Source: an uncultured Eubacteriales bacterium
GTDB taxonomy: Bacteria > Bacillota > Clostridia > Peptostreptococcales > Anaerovoracaceae
Length of the DNA stretch: 64,000 nt
Assembly: GCA_902778585.1 (NCBI GenBank)
Contig: CACYYD010000006.1
Location: 29,736 to 93,735, forward strand
Direction: 5' to 3'
A program made the translations under genes and the position numbers. Position 1 is the stretch's first letter, and every line of letters begins with the position of its first letter. Positions 16,723-25,152 of this stretch are shown one piece after another. The notes beneath the pieces were generated by a model. It searched no databases, was not told the origin of the DNA, and saw only the letters and a program-made list of their open reading frames with translations.

Positions 16723-19700
16723 ATGGTCTACAGAATATATGTAGAAAAGAAGGAAGGCCTCAGAAGCGAGGCGGCATCTCTTATGAGCGACGTCAAGACG
16801 CTCCTCGGGATCAGCAGACTCGAAGGCGCGAGGGTCATCAACAGATATGACGCCGAGAACATCGACGAGGCGCTGTTTGAGGACTGCAGGTGGAAGGTCT
16901 TTGCCGAGCCGCAGCTCGACAACACGGCTGCTTCCGTCGAAGAACTCACGGGCCTTTTCATAGATGACAACGGCAACGCTTTCGACGATGAGGAAAGAGA
17001 GCACAAAGCCGCGTACGTATTTGCGGTCGAGGCTCTTCCGGGACAGTACGACCAGCGTGCGGACTCGGCTGAGCAGTGCGTTCAGATAATAAGCCGCGGC
17101 GAGAGACCGACAGTGAGATTCGCGAGAGTCTACGTGCTCTACGGCGAGCTCATGCCGGCCGATGTCGAGGCTATCGTGAACTACGTGATCAATCCGGTCG
17201 AGACAAGAAGGGCTTCGCTCGAAGTTCCTGAGACTCTCGAGATGCAGTATGAGGTGCCTACGGATGTAAAGGTGCTCGATGGCTTCTGCGAGATGACGCA
17301 GGCTCAGATCAGAGGCTGCATCCGCGAGATGGGTCTTGCGATGGACGAGGCAGATCTCGCTATGTGCGTGGAGTACTTCCGCGACACTGAGCACAGGGAT
17401 CCGACCATCACGGAGCTTCGCATGATAGACACCTACTGGTCCGACCACTGCAGGCACACAACGTTCGGCACTGTTATCGACAGCGTCACTTTTGAGGATC
17501 CTCTTCTCGAGAAGGCTTACAAGGACTACCTCGCGGTAAGAAAGGAGCTCGGCCGCAACAAGCCGGTCACTTTGATGGACATCGCGACTATAGCCGTGAA
17601 GCACCTCAAGAGGGAGGGCAAGCTTGACAAGCTTGACGAGTCCGAAGAGATCAACGCATGCACTGTCATGATCAACGTTGAGGTGGACGGCGAGAACGAG
17701 CCATGGCTGCTCCTCTTCAAGAATGAGACACACAACCACCCTACAGAGATAGAACCTTTCGGCGGAGCCGCCACATGCCTCGGCGGATGCATCAGAGACC
17801 CGCTTTCGGGCAGGGCCTACGCTTACTCCGCTATGAGAGTCACCGGCGCGGCAGACCCTCTGCAGCCTGTATCCGAGACCATCCCGGGCAAGCTGCCGCA
17901 GAGGACTATCACAACGACAGCCGCAAAGGGATATTCCAGCTACGGCAACCAGGTCGGACTGTGCACGGGCATGGTAGACGAGATCTATCACCCGGGATAT
18001 GCCGCGAAGCGCATGGAGGTAGGCGCCGTCATGGCGGCCGCTCCTGCGGTGAATGTTAGAAGAGAGCGGCCGGAGCCGGGCGACATAGTTATGATGCTCG
18101 GCGGCTCGACCGGGCGCGACGGCATCGGCGGAGCAACGGGATCGTCCAAGGCGCACGACGCGCACTCGGTCGAGACATGCGGCGCCGAAGTCCAGAAGGG
18201 CAACGCTCCTGAGGAGCGCAAGATCCAGAGGCTCTTCCGCGACGGCGTAGCAACCAGAATGATAAAGCGCTGCAACGACTTCGGAGCAGGCGGAGTCAGC
18301 GTTGCAATCGGCGAACTGGCTGACGGCCTCGACATCGATCTCGACGCTGTTCCTAAGAAGTACGAAGGCCTCGACGGCACGGAGCTCGCGATAAGCGAGT
18401 CCCAGGAGAGAATGGCATGCGTCATCTCTGCCGAGAACGAGAAGCTCTTCAAGATAATCGCCGCGGGCGAGAACCTGCAGTGCGTGAAGGTCGCGACAGT
18501 TACAGAGGAGCCGCGCCTTGTGATGCACTGGAACGGCAAGAAGATAGTGGATATCTCCAGGGAGTTCCTCAACTCCAACGGAGCTGACAAGCATATAGAC
18601 ATTGAACCGGCGGCGCCGGGAGACTGGAACGCGACGAGTATGTACGGCAGCGACAGAAGCTTCACTGCCGGCATGAGAAAGGTCGCTGCAGACCTCAACA
18701 CCTGCTCGAAGCAGGGTCTGTCGCAGAGGTTCGACTCCACGATCGGAGCGGGCACTGTGCTGATGCCTTTCGGAGGCGTCAACCAGATCACGCCTATCCA
18801 GGCTATGGTACATAAGATCCCGCTCATCAAGGGCGAGACCGACGACTGCTCGCTGATGGCATGGGGCTACAACCCGTTCATCTCCGAGGCATCGCCATAC
18901 CACGGCGCATACCTTGCGGTCATCGAATCTGTTTCGAAGCTGATCGCAACAGGCGCAGAGTTCAAAGATGTATACCTCTCATTCCAGGAGTACTTCGGAT
19001 CGCCGAAGCAGGACGGCAAGAGATGGGGCAAGCCGCTGGCAGCTCTGCTCGGAGCCTTCGAGGCCCAGATGGGACTTGGCATCGGCTCGATAGGCGGCAA
19101 GGACTCGATGAGCGGTACCTTCGAGGACCTCGATGTTCCGCCTACACTCATATCCTTCGCGGTGACCATGGGCAAGACAGGCAATATAATCTCGCCTGAG
19201 TTCAAGAAGGCAGGACACAGGGTCGTCCTTCTGAAGCCTTACGTTGACAAAGACGGAAACGGTCCGGGTAAGGGTCTCCCTCAGCCTTCATCCCTCATAA
19301 AGCTCTGGGAGAAGGCCGCCGAGATGATGCAGTCCGGCGAGGCTGTTGCGGCATACACTCCGGGTATCGGAGGCGTGGCCGAGGCCGTCATGAAGATGAG
19401 CTACGGAAACGGCATCGGATTCAGATTTGAGGAAATGGACCTCGAGGACATCTTCGGATACTGCTACGGCGGCATGCTGATGGAGGTCACTGACGACTTT
19501 GAGATCGCAGCACGCCATATGGACATAGAGCTCGTCGGATACACAGTCGAGGAGAAGGCTATCAGCTTCGGATCTGAGAGCGTCAGCCTTATGGATCTCC
19601 TGGCTCTGTATCAGGGCAGACTCGAGTCAGTATTCCCGTCGCTCGCAGCAGGTATGACCGGTCCTGTGAGCAACCTCGAGTACAAGGCGCGCACCTGGCC

Positions 19701-20520
19701 TACACCGCTCTACAAGCGCGCGGAGCCTAAGGTCCTCATTCCGGTATTCCCGGGAACGAACTGCGAATACGACAGTGCGCGCGCTATCCGTGAGGCGGGC
19801 GGCGTGCCTGAGATAATGGTAATAAAGAACAGAAGCTCCGACGAGATCGCGAGATCTGTCGAGGCGTTCGCTTCGGCACTGAAAGAGGCTCAGATAGTCT
19901 TCATACCGGGAGGCTTCTCGGGCGGAGACGAGCCTGACGGTTCGGCCAAGTTCATCAACGCGTTCTTCAGGAATGCGGCGGTGACCGAGGGCGTGACCGA
20001 GCTCCTCGAAAAGAACGACGGACTCATGTGCGGAATCTGCAACGGATTCCAGGCTCTCATCAAGCTGGGACTCGTGCCTTACGGAAAGATCATCGACACT
20101 GATGAGAACTGCCCGACGCTGACATTCAACACGCTCGGCAGCCACCAGTCGAAGATAGTCCGCGTGAGAGTAGCGTCCAACAAGTCGCCTTGGCTCAGAT
20201 ACAGCAAGGTGGGCGATATCTACTCCGTGCCTGTATCCCACGGCGAGGGACGTTTCATCGCTCCTGACGACGTGATAAGCAAACTGGCGGGCATGGGTCA
20301 GATCGCGACTCAGTACGTAGACCTCGAGGGCAACGCGTCCTCCGACATACTCTTCAACCCGAACGGATCCATGATGGCTATCGAGGGCATCACATCGCCT
20401 GACGGCAGGGTCTTCGGAAAGATGGGTCATGCCGAGAGAGTCGGAAACGGACTGTACAGGAACGTGCCGGGCGAGTACTTCATGCATATGTTCGAGAACG
20501 GAATAAAGTATTTTAAGTAA
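16723..20520 (+). CDS. purL: Phosphoribosylformylglycinamidine synthase, single-chain
   Basis: 1265 residues, the large fused form that makes FGAM from FGAR and glutamine. It has an N-terminal PurS-like region, the central synthetase (SDHCRHTTFGT, ETHNHPTEIEPFGGAATCLGG, GGSTGRDGIGGATGSS) and a C-terminal class-I glutaminase (about 1000-1265: PVFPGTNCEYDSARA, IPGGFSGGDE, the nucleophile in CGICNGFQALIKLG, and SHGEGRF). The glutaminase looks intact. It is the last gene of the purine operon and is followed by a hairpin terminator. Confidence 0.97.
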   Translation: MVYRIYVEKKEGLRSEAASLMSDVKTLLGISRLEGARVINRYDAENIDEALFEDCRWKVFAEPQLDNTAASVEELTGLFIDDNGNAFDDEEREHKAAYVFAVEALPGQYDQRADSAEQCVQIISRGERPTVRFARVYVLYGELMPADVEAIVNYVINPVETRRASLEVPETLEMQYEVPTDVKVLDGFCEMTQAQIRGCIREMGLAMDEADLAMCVEYFRDTEHRDPTITELRMIDTYWSDHCRHTTFGTVIDSVTFEDPLLEKAYKDYLAVRKELGRNKPVTLMDIATIAVKHLKREGKLDKLDESEEINACTVMINVEVDGENEPWLLLFKNETHNHPTEIEPFGGAATCLGGCIRDPLSGRAYAYSAMRVTGAADPLQPVSETIPGKLPQRTITTTAAKGYSSYGNQVGLCTGMVDEIYHPGYAAKRMEVGAVMAAAPAVNVRRERPEPGDIVMMLGGSTGRDGIGGATGSSKAHDAHSVETCGAEVQKGNAPEERKIQRLFRDGVATRMIKRCNDFGAGGVSVAIGELADGLDIDLDAVPKKYEGLDGTELAISESQERMACVISAENEKLFKIIAAGENLQCVKVATVTEEPRLVMHWNGKKIVDISREFLNSNGADKHIDIEPAAPGDWNATSMYGSDRSFTAGMRKVAADLNTCSKQGLSQRFDSTIGAGTVLMPFGGVNQITPIQAMVHKIPLIKGETDDCSLMAWGYNPFISEASPYHGAYLAVIESVSKLIATGAEFKDVYLSFQEYFGSPKQDGKRWGKPLAALLGAFEAQMGLGIGSIGGKDSMSGTFEDLDVPPTLISFAVTMGKTGNIISPEFKKAGHRVVLLKPYVDKDGNGPGKGLPQPSSLIKLWEKAAEMMQSGEAVAAYTPGIGGVAEAVMKMSYGNGIGFRFEEMDLEDIFGYCYGGMLMEVTDDFEIAARHMDIELVGYTVEEKAISFGSESVSLMDLLALYQGRLESVFPSLAAGMTGPVSNLEYKARTWPTPLYKRAEPKVLIPVFPGTNCEYDSARAIREAGGVPEIMVIKNRSSDEIARSVEAFASALKEAQIVFIPGGFSGGDEPDGSAKFINAFFRNAAVTEGVTELLEKNDGLMCGICNGFQALIKLGLVPYGKIIDTDENCPTLTFNTLGSHQSKIVRVRVASNKSPWLRYSKVGDIYSVPVSHGEGRFIAPDDVISKLAGMGQIATQYVDLEGNASSDILFNPNGSMMAIEGITSPDGRVFGKMGHAERVGNGLYRNVPGEYFMHMFENGIKYFK

Positions 20521-20528
20521 TAAAATGA

Positions 20529-20595
20529 GCGGCTGCGGAGTGCCGGGCTCGAAAACCAGTGGATCAGCTATTGCATAACCGCAGCCGCACTTTTA
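20529..20595 (+). terminator. Terminator at the end of the purine operon
   Basis: GCGGCTGCGG (20529-20538) pairs perfectly with CCGCAGCCGC (20579-20588), and ACTTTTATTC follows. The 40-nt loop is unusually long for an intrinsic terminator, so a structured 3' UTR is an alternative. Confidence 0.55.
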
Positions 20596-20618
20596 TTCTA
20601 AAAATAACAGGAGTAAAA

Positions 20619-21734
20619 ATGCTCGGAAAAACGAATTACAAAAACAGAATAATATGGATACTGGCAGTCTTCTTCGTCTGGTATATGGTGGTAAGCAGTT
20701 TTCTGACGCTTTATCAGGAATCTCTGCAGAACCACCTCTTCCCGCATCCGTCTCCGGCAATGAAGTTCGTGCTTGAGTACTATGCGCTGACTCTGTCATC
20801 GGTCGTGGTGTTCTTCCTCGTATGCTGGCTCACAAAGAAGAACCGTTTCCTGCTGGATGTGGTGAAGCCGACAGTGAAGCGCCGCAGCATGAGCAAGCTG
20901 GGCGTCGGTATCCTGCTGGGATTCCTGACCAACTTCTTCTGCATACTCTGCGCTCTGCTGCACGGGGACATCAAGCTCTATCTGGACTTCTCCTCGTCGC
21001 AGATCCCGGTCATGATATTCGCGTTCATCTGCGTATTCATCCAGAGTTCATCGGAAGAGATCTGGTGCCGCGTCTTTATGTATGACAGGATCAACGTGCA
21101 CTACCCGCTCTGGGTGGCGATAGTCGTGAACGGAGTCGTCTTCGGACTGCTGCACAGCTTCAATCCGGGCATCACTGCTCTGGCGATGGCCGACCTCATC
21201 GTATGCGGACTTGCGTACTCGCTGCTGCGCTGGTACTCGGGCAGCATCTGGACCTGCTTCGGCATACACACGATGTGGAACTTCACGCAGAACTTCATCT
21301 TCGGCCTGCCAAACAGCGGCCTGGTATCCGAGGCATCGATATACCATCTGGATGCCGCGAACGCGGTGAGCAACTGGGTATACAGCTATGAATTCGGCGT
21401 CGAGGGCGCCGTGCCGGCCATATTCATCGACCTTTTACTGGCCGCAGTCATCCTGTATAAGGCAAAGAAAGACGGAAGGCTCGGAGAGCTGCTCGAGAGC
21501 AGAGAGAGCAGAGGCCTGGCTCCTGCTGAGCCGGCAGGAAAGACCGTGAAGATGGCAGCAGCGGACGAGACGGATCTGGACATCGAGACAGTGACGGCTG
21601 CTGAAGATATGCCGGCTGCAGATGCAGCTGCAGAGAAGAAAGCACCGGTAAGTGCAGCGGCGGATGCGGAGCAGAAAGCATCTGCAGGAGCAAAGGCGGA
21701 AGAGGATCCGCTGGTAGTGGAATTTGAGGAATAA
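20619..21734 (+). CDS. CPBP-family intramembrane metalloprotease (Abi)
   Basis: 371 residues from the ATG at 20619 (preceded by ACAGGAG); an upstream in-frame start would run through the terminator region. There are six to eight membrane segments. The CPBP motifs are in order: EExxxR (SSEEIWCRVFM), FxxxH (FGLLHSF) and HxxxN (HTMWN), the glutamate/histidine metal-protease core. The last ~90 residues are a soluble Ala/Glu-rich tail (AADAAAEKKAP and similar), unusual for the family. Its substrate is unknown. It lies 2 nt from the next gene, so the two are co-transcribed. Confidence 0.85.
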   Translation: MLGKTNYKNRIIWILAVFFVWYMVVSSFLTLYQESLQNHLFPHPSPAMKFVLEYYALTLSSVVVFFLVCWLTKKNRFLLDVVKPTVKRRSMSKLGVGILLGFLTNFFCILCALLHGDIKLYLDFSSSQIPVMIFAFICVFIQSSSEEIWCRVFMYDRINVHYPLWVAIVVNGVVFGLLHSFNPGITALAMADLIVCGLAYSLLRWYSGSIWTCFGIHTMWNFTQNFIFGLPNSGLVSEASIYHLDAANAVSNWVYSYEFGVEGAVPAIFIDLLLAAVILYKAKKDGRLGELLESRESRGLAPAEPAGKTVKMAAADETDLDIETVTAAEDMPAADAAAEKKAPVSAAADAEQKASAGAKAEEDPLVVEFEE

Positions 21735-21736
21735 GA

Positions 21737-22474
21737 ATGAGTAAGGAATTGAAAAGACTTGGTATTGATGAATATCTGGAGAGGCTCGGGTCGGGTGCCC
21801 CGACCCCCGGCGGCGGCGCCGCCGCTGCGCTGTGCTCAGCGCAGGGAGCCGCGCTTGTAATGATGGTCGCCAACCATACGATCGGCAAGCCTAAGTATGC
21901 CGAGTTTGAAGAACTCAACAAGGACATACTCTCCGAGGCAGAAGTCCTCATGAAGAGTCTGACCGACGGCATAGATAATGACGCCGAGGCTTTCGGCGAG
22001 GTATCCCGCGCTTATGGGATGGCTAAGTCATTCTCGGATATCCAGATAGACAGAGTCTCTGCTGAGATAGAAAGACTCAAGGGCAACGGCTTTTCTGTGG
22101 ACGAGATCGGCGACGACGGAATGACCGCCGAGATCATAGACCAGATAGAGTTTGCTCTTGGTGAAGAAAGAAAGGCTGCGATCGCTTCCGCGTCTGTTCT
22201 TGCGGCGGAAGCTCCGATGATGGTGATGGAAGATTCGCTTGCGGCCCTCCGCCTGGCTGCAACCCTGAAGGGCCGCTCCAACAAGAATCTGGAGAGCGAC
22301 ATATTTGTAGCGGCGCGCTGCCTCTATGCCGGCATCACCTCAGCCGCATACAATGTCAATGTCAATCTGCCGGCCATAGAGCGGGCCGACCCGGCCCTCG
22401 CATCGGAGATGCGCCAGCGCGCCTCCGGCATAATCGACACTGCAAACGGCATCCTTTCAGACTTAGTGAAATAA
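21737..22474 (+). CDS. Cyclodeaminase/cyclohydrolase family protein (FTCD C-terminal type)
   Basis: 245 residues, all-helical. The signature APTPGGGAAAAL (22-33) is that of formimidoyl-THF cyclodeaminases and methenyl-THF cyclohydrolases (FchA). Such enzymes make methenyl- or formyl-THF, the donor used by PurN and the AICAR transformylase, so its position just after the purine operon makes sense. Compared with FchA there is an insertion around residues 110-135 (KGNGFSVDEIGDDGMT). The exact reaction cannot be settled from sequence. Confidence 0.82.
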   Translation: MSKELKRLGIDEYLERLGSGAPTPGGGAAAALCSAQGAALVMMVANHTIGKPKYAEFEELNKDILSEAEVLMKSLTDGIDNDAEAFGEVSRAYGMAKSFSDIQIDRVSAEIERLKGNGFSVDEIGDDGMTAEIIDQIEFALGEERKAAIASASVLAAEAPMMVMEDSLAALRLAATLKGRSNKNLESDIFVAARCLYAGITSAAYNVNVNLPAIERADPALASEMRQRASGIIDTANGILSDLVK

Positions 22475-22532
22475 CCGAAAAGCATTTTTCCGGGAGGGTC
22501 GCAGAAAGCCCAACTTCTGCCAGATACTGCAA

Positions 22533-23408
22533 ATGGAAAGCGCACGCTGCAAGGCATTTATTGAATCAGTTGAGCGCGGCAGCTTCAGAGCGGCCGCCGA
22601 AGCTCTCGGCTACACACCATCGGCCGTGAGCCAGCTTGTTGCCGCGCTCGAAAAAGAGCTCGGCCTCAATCTGCTGGTCCGCTCCAAGAAGGGCGTGACG
22701 GTAACTTCGGAGGGAGAAAAGCTACTGCCGATCGTCCGCTCCTACCTCGCCCGCGAAAAGGAGATGTACGAGCTCGCGTCCGAGATGCAGGGCATCTCAG
22801 TCGGCAACCTCACGATCGCTGCGTACCCGAGCGTCGCCATCACATGGCTCCCGGAGGTGGTGCGAACCTTCCAGAATGATTACCCCGATGTGCAGTTCAG
22901 CCTTATGGAGGGCATAAGGGAGGAGATCTTCGGACACCTGAACGACCACAGCGCCGACATGGGTTTCATGGCATACGCCGAGCCGATGGATTACGAGTGG
23001 ACGCCTCTCGCCGAGGAGCAGATAATCGCGGTCGTCCCGGAGAATCACAGGCTGGCCGGAGCGAAGTCCTACCCGATAAAGGACTGCGAGAAGGACAGTT
23101 TCATCATGACCTCGTGGGGCAATGACATGGAGGTACTCAACATATTCAAAAAGTACAAGGTGGCTCCCGAGATAAAGTTCACCACCTACGACACGCCGGC
23201 GACTCTCGCGATGGTGAGGATGGGACTCGGTGTCGCGTTTGTAAATGAGCTTTCGGCGCAGTACTGGAACGACCACCTCGTGAAGCTCCCGCTCGACCCG
23301 CCTCAGAAGGTCGAGTTCGGCATCGCCTACACATCGCACGAGCACATGACCAAGGCGGCAAAGAAGTTTTACGACTATGCGCTGCGCTATCTGAAAGAAA
23401 AGGAATAA
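22533..23408 (+). CDS. LysR-family transcriptional regulator
   Basis: 291 residues. The N-terminal winged helix-turn-helix (about 5-62, FIESVERGSFRAAAEALGYTPSAVSQLVAALEKEL split across the helix pair) is typical of LysR. The C-terminal periplasmic-binding-like effector domain (about 88-290) begins VGNLTIAAYPSVA. The nearest possible targets are the cyclodeaminase gene upstream or the small protein and rubredoxin downstream. No Shine-Dalgarno is visible before the ATG. A strong terminator follows. Confidence 0.92.
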   Translation: MESARCKAFIESVERGSFRAAAEALGYTPSAVSQLVAALEKELGLNLLVRSKKGVTVTSEGEKLLPIVRSYLAREKEMYELASEMQGISVGNLTIAAYPSVAITWLPEVVRTFQNDYPDVQFSLMEGIREEIFGHLNDHSADMGFMAYAEPMDYEWTPLAEEQIIAVVPENHRLAGAKSYPIKDCEKDSFIMTSWGNDMEVLNIFKKYKVAPEIKFTTYDTPATLAMVRMGLGVAFVNELSAQYWNDHLVKLPLDPPQKVEFGIAYTSHEHMTKAAKKFYDYALRYLKEKE

Positions 23409-23442
23409 AGACCGGCGCGGATCTGAAACAGATCACAATAAC

Positions 23443-23484
23443 AAAGAAGAGGATCCGAAGATTTCTCCGGATCCTCTTCTTTTT
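23443..23484 (+). terminator. Terminator after the LysR gene
   Basis: A 14-bp stem (AAGAAGAGGATCCG at 23443-23456 with CGGATCCTCTTCTT at 23467-23480) is followed by TTTCATTT. The A-rich opposite side could also stop minus-strand transcription of the small gene at 23527-23604. Confidence 0.9.
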
Positions 23485-23526
23485 CATTTATAAGGTTTTC
23501 TATGTCATGATTCACATGTTCAGTTA

Positions 23527-23604
23527 TTAAAATGTGTCCTCAAACTCGACATCTGCAAATACGTATACGATCATTGCGGCTGCTACGAAGATTAAAGTTG
23601 TCAT
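23527..23604 (-). CDS. 25-residue hydrophobic small protein
   Basis: The frame encodes a single predicted membrane helix (MTTLIFVAAAMIVYVFADV) with an acidic tail ending EFEDTF. It is far below usual gene-calling limits, but it has a perfect AAAGGAGGT ribosome binding site 5 nt before the ATG, a good minus-strand promoter ~95 nt upstream and a stem-loop beyond the stop. These together argue that it is real. It could be a regulatory or accessory subunit of a membrane complex; no partner is evident. Neighbours are the LysR regulator (convergent) and rubredoxin (divergent). Confidence 0.65.
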   Translation of the reverse strand: MTTLIFVAAAMIVYVFADVEFEDTF

Positions 23605-23700
23605 GGCTTACCTCCTTTATGTAAACACGCCCATCGGCCTTATCCTGAAGATCCGAGTCTTCGTTTCGCCGTCCGGCGTTTCTCTTCTCTTCTTGTCTGT

Positions 23701-23729
23701 ATTATAGGCCCGCCATTAACAAAAGTAAA
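23701..23729 (-). promoter_or_regulatory. Promoter of the 25-residue protein gene
   Basis: Minus-strand TTTACT (23724-23729) and TATAAT (23701-23706) are 17 bp apart. The ~90-nt leader includes a CGCCG/CGGCG hairpin. Confidence 0.6.
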
Positions 23730-23848
23730 ACTACAGATTATAATTGATATGAACAGTTTTACTTATCACAAACTCGCAGCCCCAGCGCTGCACCTTGCGC
23801 CGCAATGCACGACTGATCGGATGGTGAAGGCGCCCCGCCACGCGTTTG

Positions 23849-23877
23849 TTGATTTATCCGCCGATTAACTGTAAAAT
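23849..23877 (+). promoter_or_regulatory. Promoter of the rubredoxin gene
   Basis: TTGATT (23849-23854) and TAAAAT (23872-23877) are 17 bp apart, ~70 nt before the rubredoxin start. The stretch 23730-23848 between the two divergent promoters holds nothing else I can identify. Confidence 0.5.
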
Positions 23878-23945
23878 CTGAATTGTCAGAACCGTGCGCA
23901 AAACTGCCGCGCGGCACCTCAGATCAACAAAACAGGAGGAATGAA

Positions 23946-24104
23946 ATGGATAAGTATGTATGCAGCGTTTGCGGTTATGTTTATGACCCTGAAGCAGGCG
24001 ATCCGGATAACGGAGTAGCTCCCGGCACAGCTTGGGAAGATGTTCCTGAAGATTGGGTATGCCCTCTTTGCGGAGTAGGCAAGGACAGCTTCGACGCTGA
24101 ATAG
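23946..24104 (+). CDS. Rubredoxin
   Basis: 52 residues, the standard size. Two CxxC knuckles (CSVCGY at 6-11 and CPLCGV at 39-44) bind one iron, and the core [18 protein letters not shown] is conserved. It is a small cytoplasmic electron carrier, often feeding oxygen or peroxide detoxification in anaerobes. AGGAGGA precedes the ATG. Own promoter and own terminator indicate a monocistronic unit; the adjacent nfnAB genes may supply reduced carriers to the same pool. Confidence 0.97.
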   Translation: MDKYVCSVCGYVYDPEAGDPDNGVAPGTAWEDVPEDWVCPLCGVGKDSFDAE

Positions 24105-24132
24105 TAAGAGACTGCGCTCATGCGCGTAAATA

Positions 24133-24160
24133 CGAGGGCTTTGCGGCCCTCGTTGTTTTT
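24133..24160 (+). terminator. Terminator after rubredoxin
   Basis: CGAGGGC (24133-24139) pairs with GCCCTCG (24146-24152), followed by TTGTTTTT. Confidence 0.9.
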
Positions 24161-24249
24161 AGAGAACCGTGCCGCGCGTTTGCGTGACGGCCGGAATAAA
24201 GGGATCCGGTCAGCAGATGCGCATGGCATCCGGCAAACAAGGAGACAAT

Positions 24250-25134
24250 ATGTATAAGATCGTAAGAAGGAGATCGCTAAGGCCGACTGTTACGCAGCTC
24301 GAGATCGAGGCGCCTCTTGTGGCGCGCAAGGCTAAGCCGGGACAGTTCATTATCCTGAGAGTCGACGAGGACGGCGAGAGGATCCCGCTGACTGTCGCGG
24401 GCACAAACCCTGAAGAGGGGACCGTCAAGATCATATTCCAGATCGTCGGCGCGACTACTGAAAAACTGAACCACGTACCGGAGGGCGGATATCTGCAGGA
24501 CTTTGTCGGTCCGCTCGGACGGGCGACAGAGACCGAGGGCATAAAGAAGGTCTGCATCGTCGGCGGAGGAGTCGGCTGCGCCATCGCAATGCCTGTCGCT
24601 CAGGAGTTCCACCGCATCGGAGCTGAGGTAACGAGCATCATCGGCTTCCGCAGCAAGGACCTCGTGATACTCGAGGACGAGTTCAATGAGTGCTCGGACA
24701 GACTCTTCGTGATGACGGACGACGGGTCGTACGCGCGCGAGGGCAACGTCACTGTTCCGCTCCGCGAGATGCTTGAAGGTGGCGAGAAGTTTGACATGAT
24801 CATCACCATCGGACCGCTGATCATGATGAAGTTCGTCACTCTGACCGCGAAGGAGTTCGGCGCGCCGGTAACTGTATCGATGAGCCCTATCATGGTGGAC
24901 GGCACGGGAATGTGCGGCTGCTGCAGACTCACGCTCAACACCGACGAGGGCCGCGTCATGAAGTTCGCGTGCGTTGACGGTCCGGACTTCAACGGCTACG
25001 AGGTCGACTTTGATGAGGCGATAGCAAGGGGCAGGACCTACTTCGAATTCGAGCGTCACGCTCACGAGGAGACCTGCAATCTTTACAAGGCAGCGGACGA
25101 GTTCACCGCGAACGGCGGCGCCGCGAATGCTTAG
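24250..25134 (+). CDS. nfnA: NfnA-type FAD/NAD-binding subunit with [2Fe-2S] site
   Basis: 294 residues from the ATG at 24250 (GGAGAC upstream). It belongs to the ferredoxin-NADP reductase/dihydroorotate dehydrogenase B fold: FAD part (about 1-100), then the dinucleotide loop VCIVGGGVGCAIAMPVA, and a C-terminal Cys cluster MCGCCRLTLN plus a later Cys in KFACVDGP for a [2Fe-2S] cluster. Together with the next gene it forms the NADH-dependent reduced ferredoxin:NADP+ oxidoreductase (electron bifurcating) or the related sulfide dehydrogenase. The gap to nfnB is 18 nt. Confidence 0.88.
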   Translation: MYKIVRRRSLRPTVTQLEIEAPLVARKAKPGQFIILRVDEDGERIPLTVAGTNPEEGTVKIIFQIVGATTEKLNHVPEGGYLQDFVGPLGRATETEGIKKVCIVGGGVGCAIAMPVAQEFHRIGAEVTSIIGFRSKDLVILEDEFNECSDRLFVMTDDGSYAREGNVTVPLREMLEGGEKFDMIITIGPLIMMKFVTLTAKEFGAPVTVSMSPIMVDGTGMCGCCRLTLNTDEGRVMKFACVDGPDFNGYEVDFDEAIARGRTYFEFERHAHEETCNLYKAADEFTANGGAANA

Positions 25135-25152
25135 CAGGGAGGAGGAACGGAA

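Noticed and set aside
15271..18903. 1210-codon open frame on the minus strand
   Set aside because: It runs antisense over purD and purL, whose motifs are intact; the translation is Arg/His/Val-rich without domains. It results from GC-biased codon positions.
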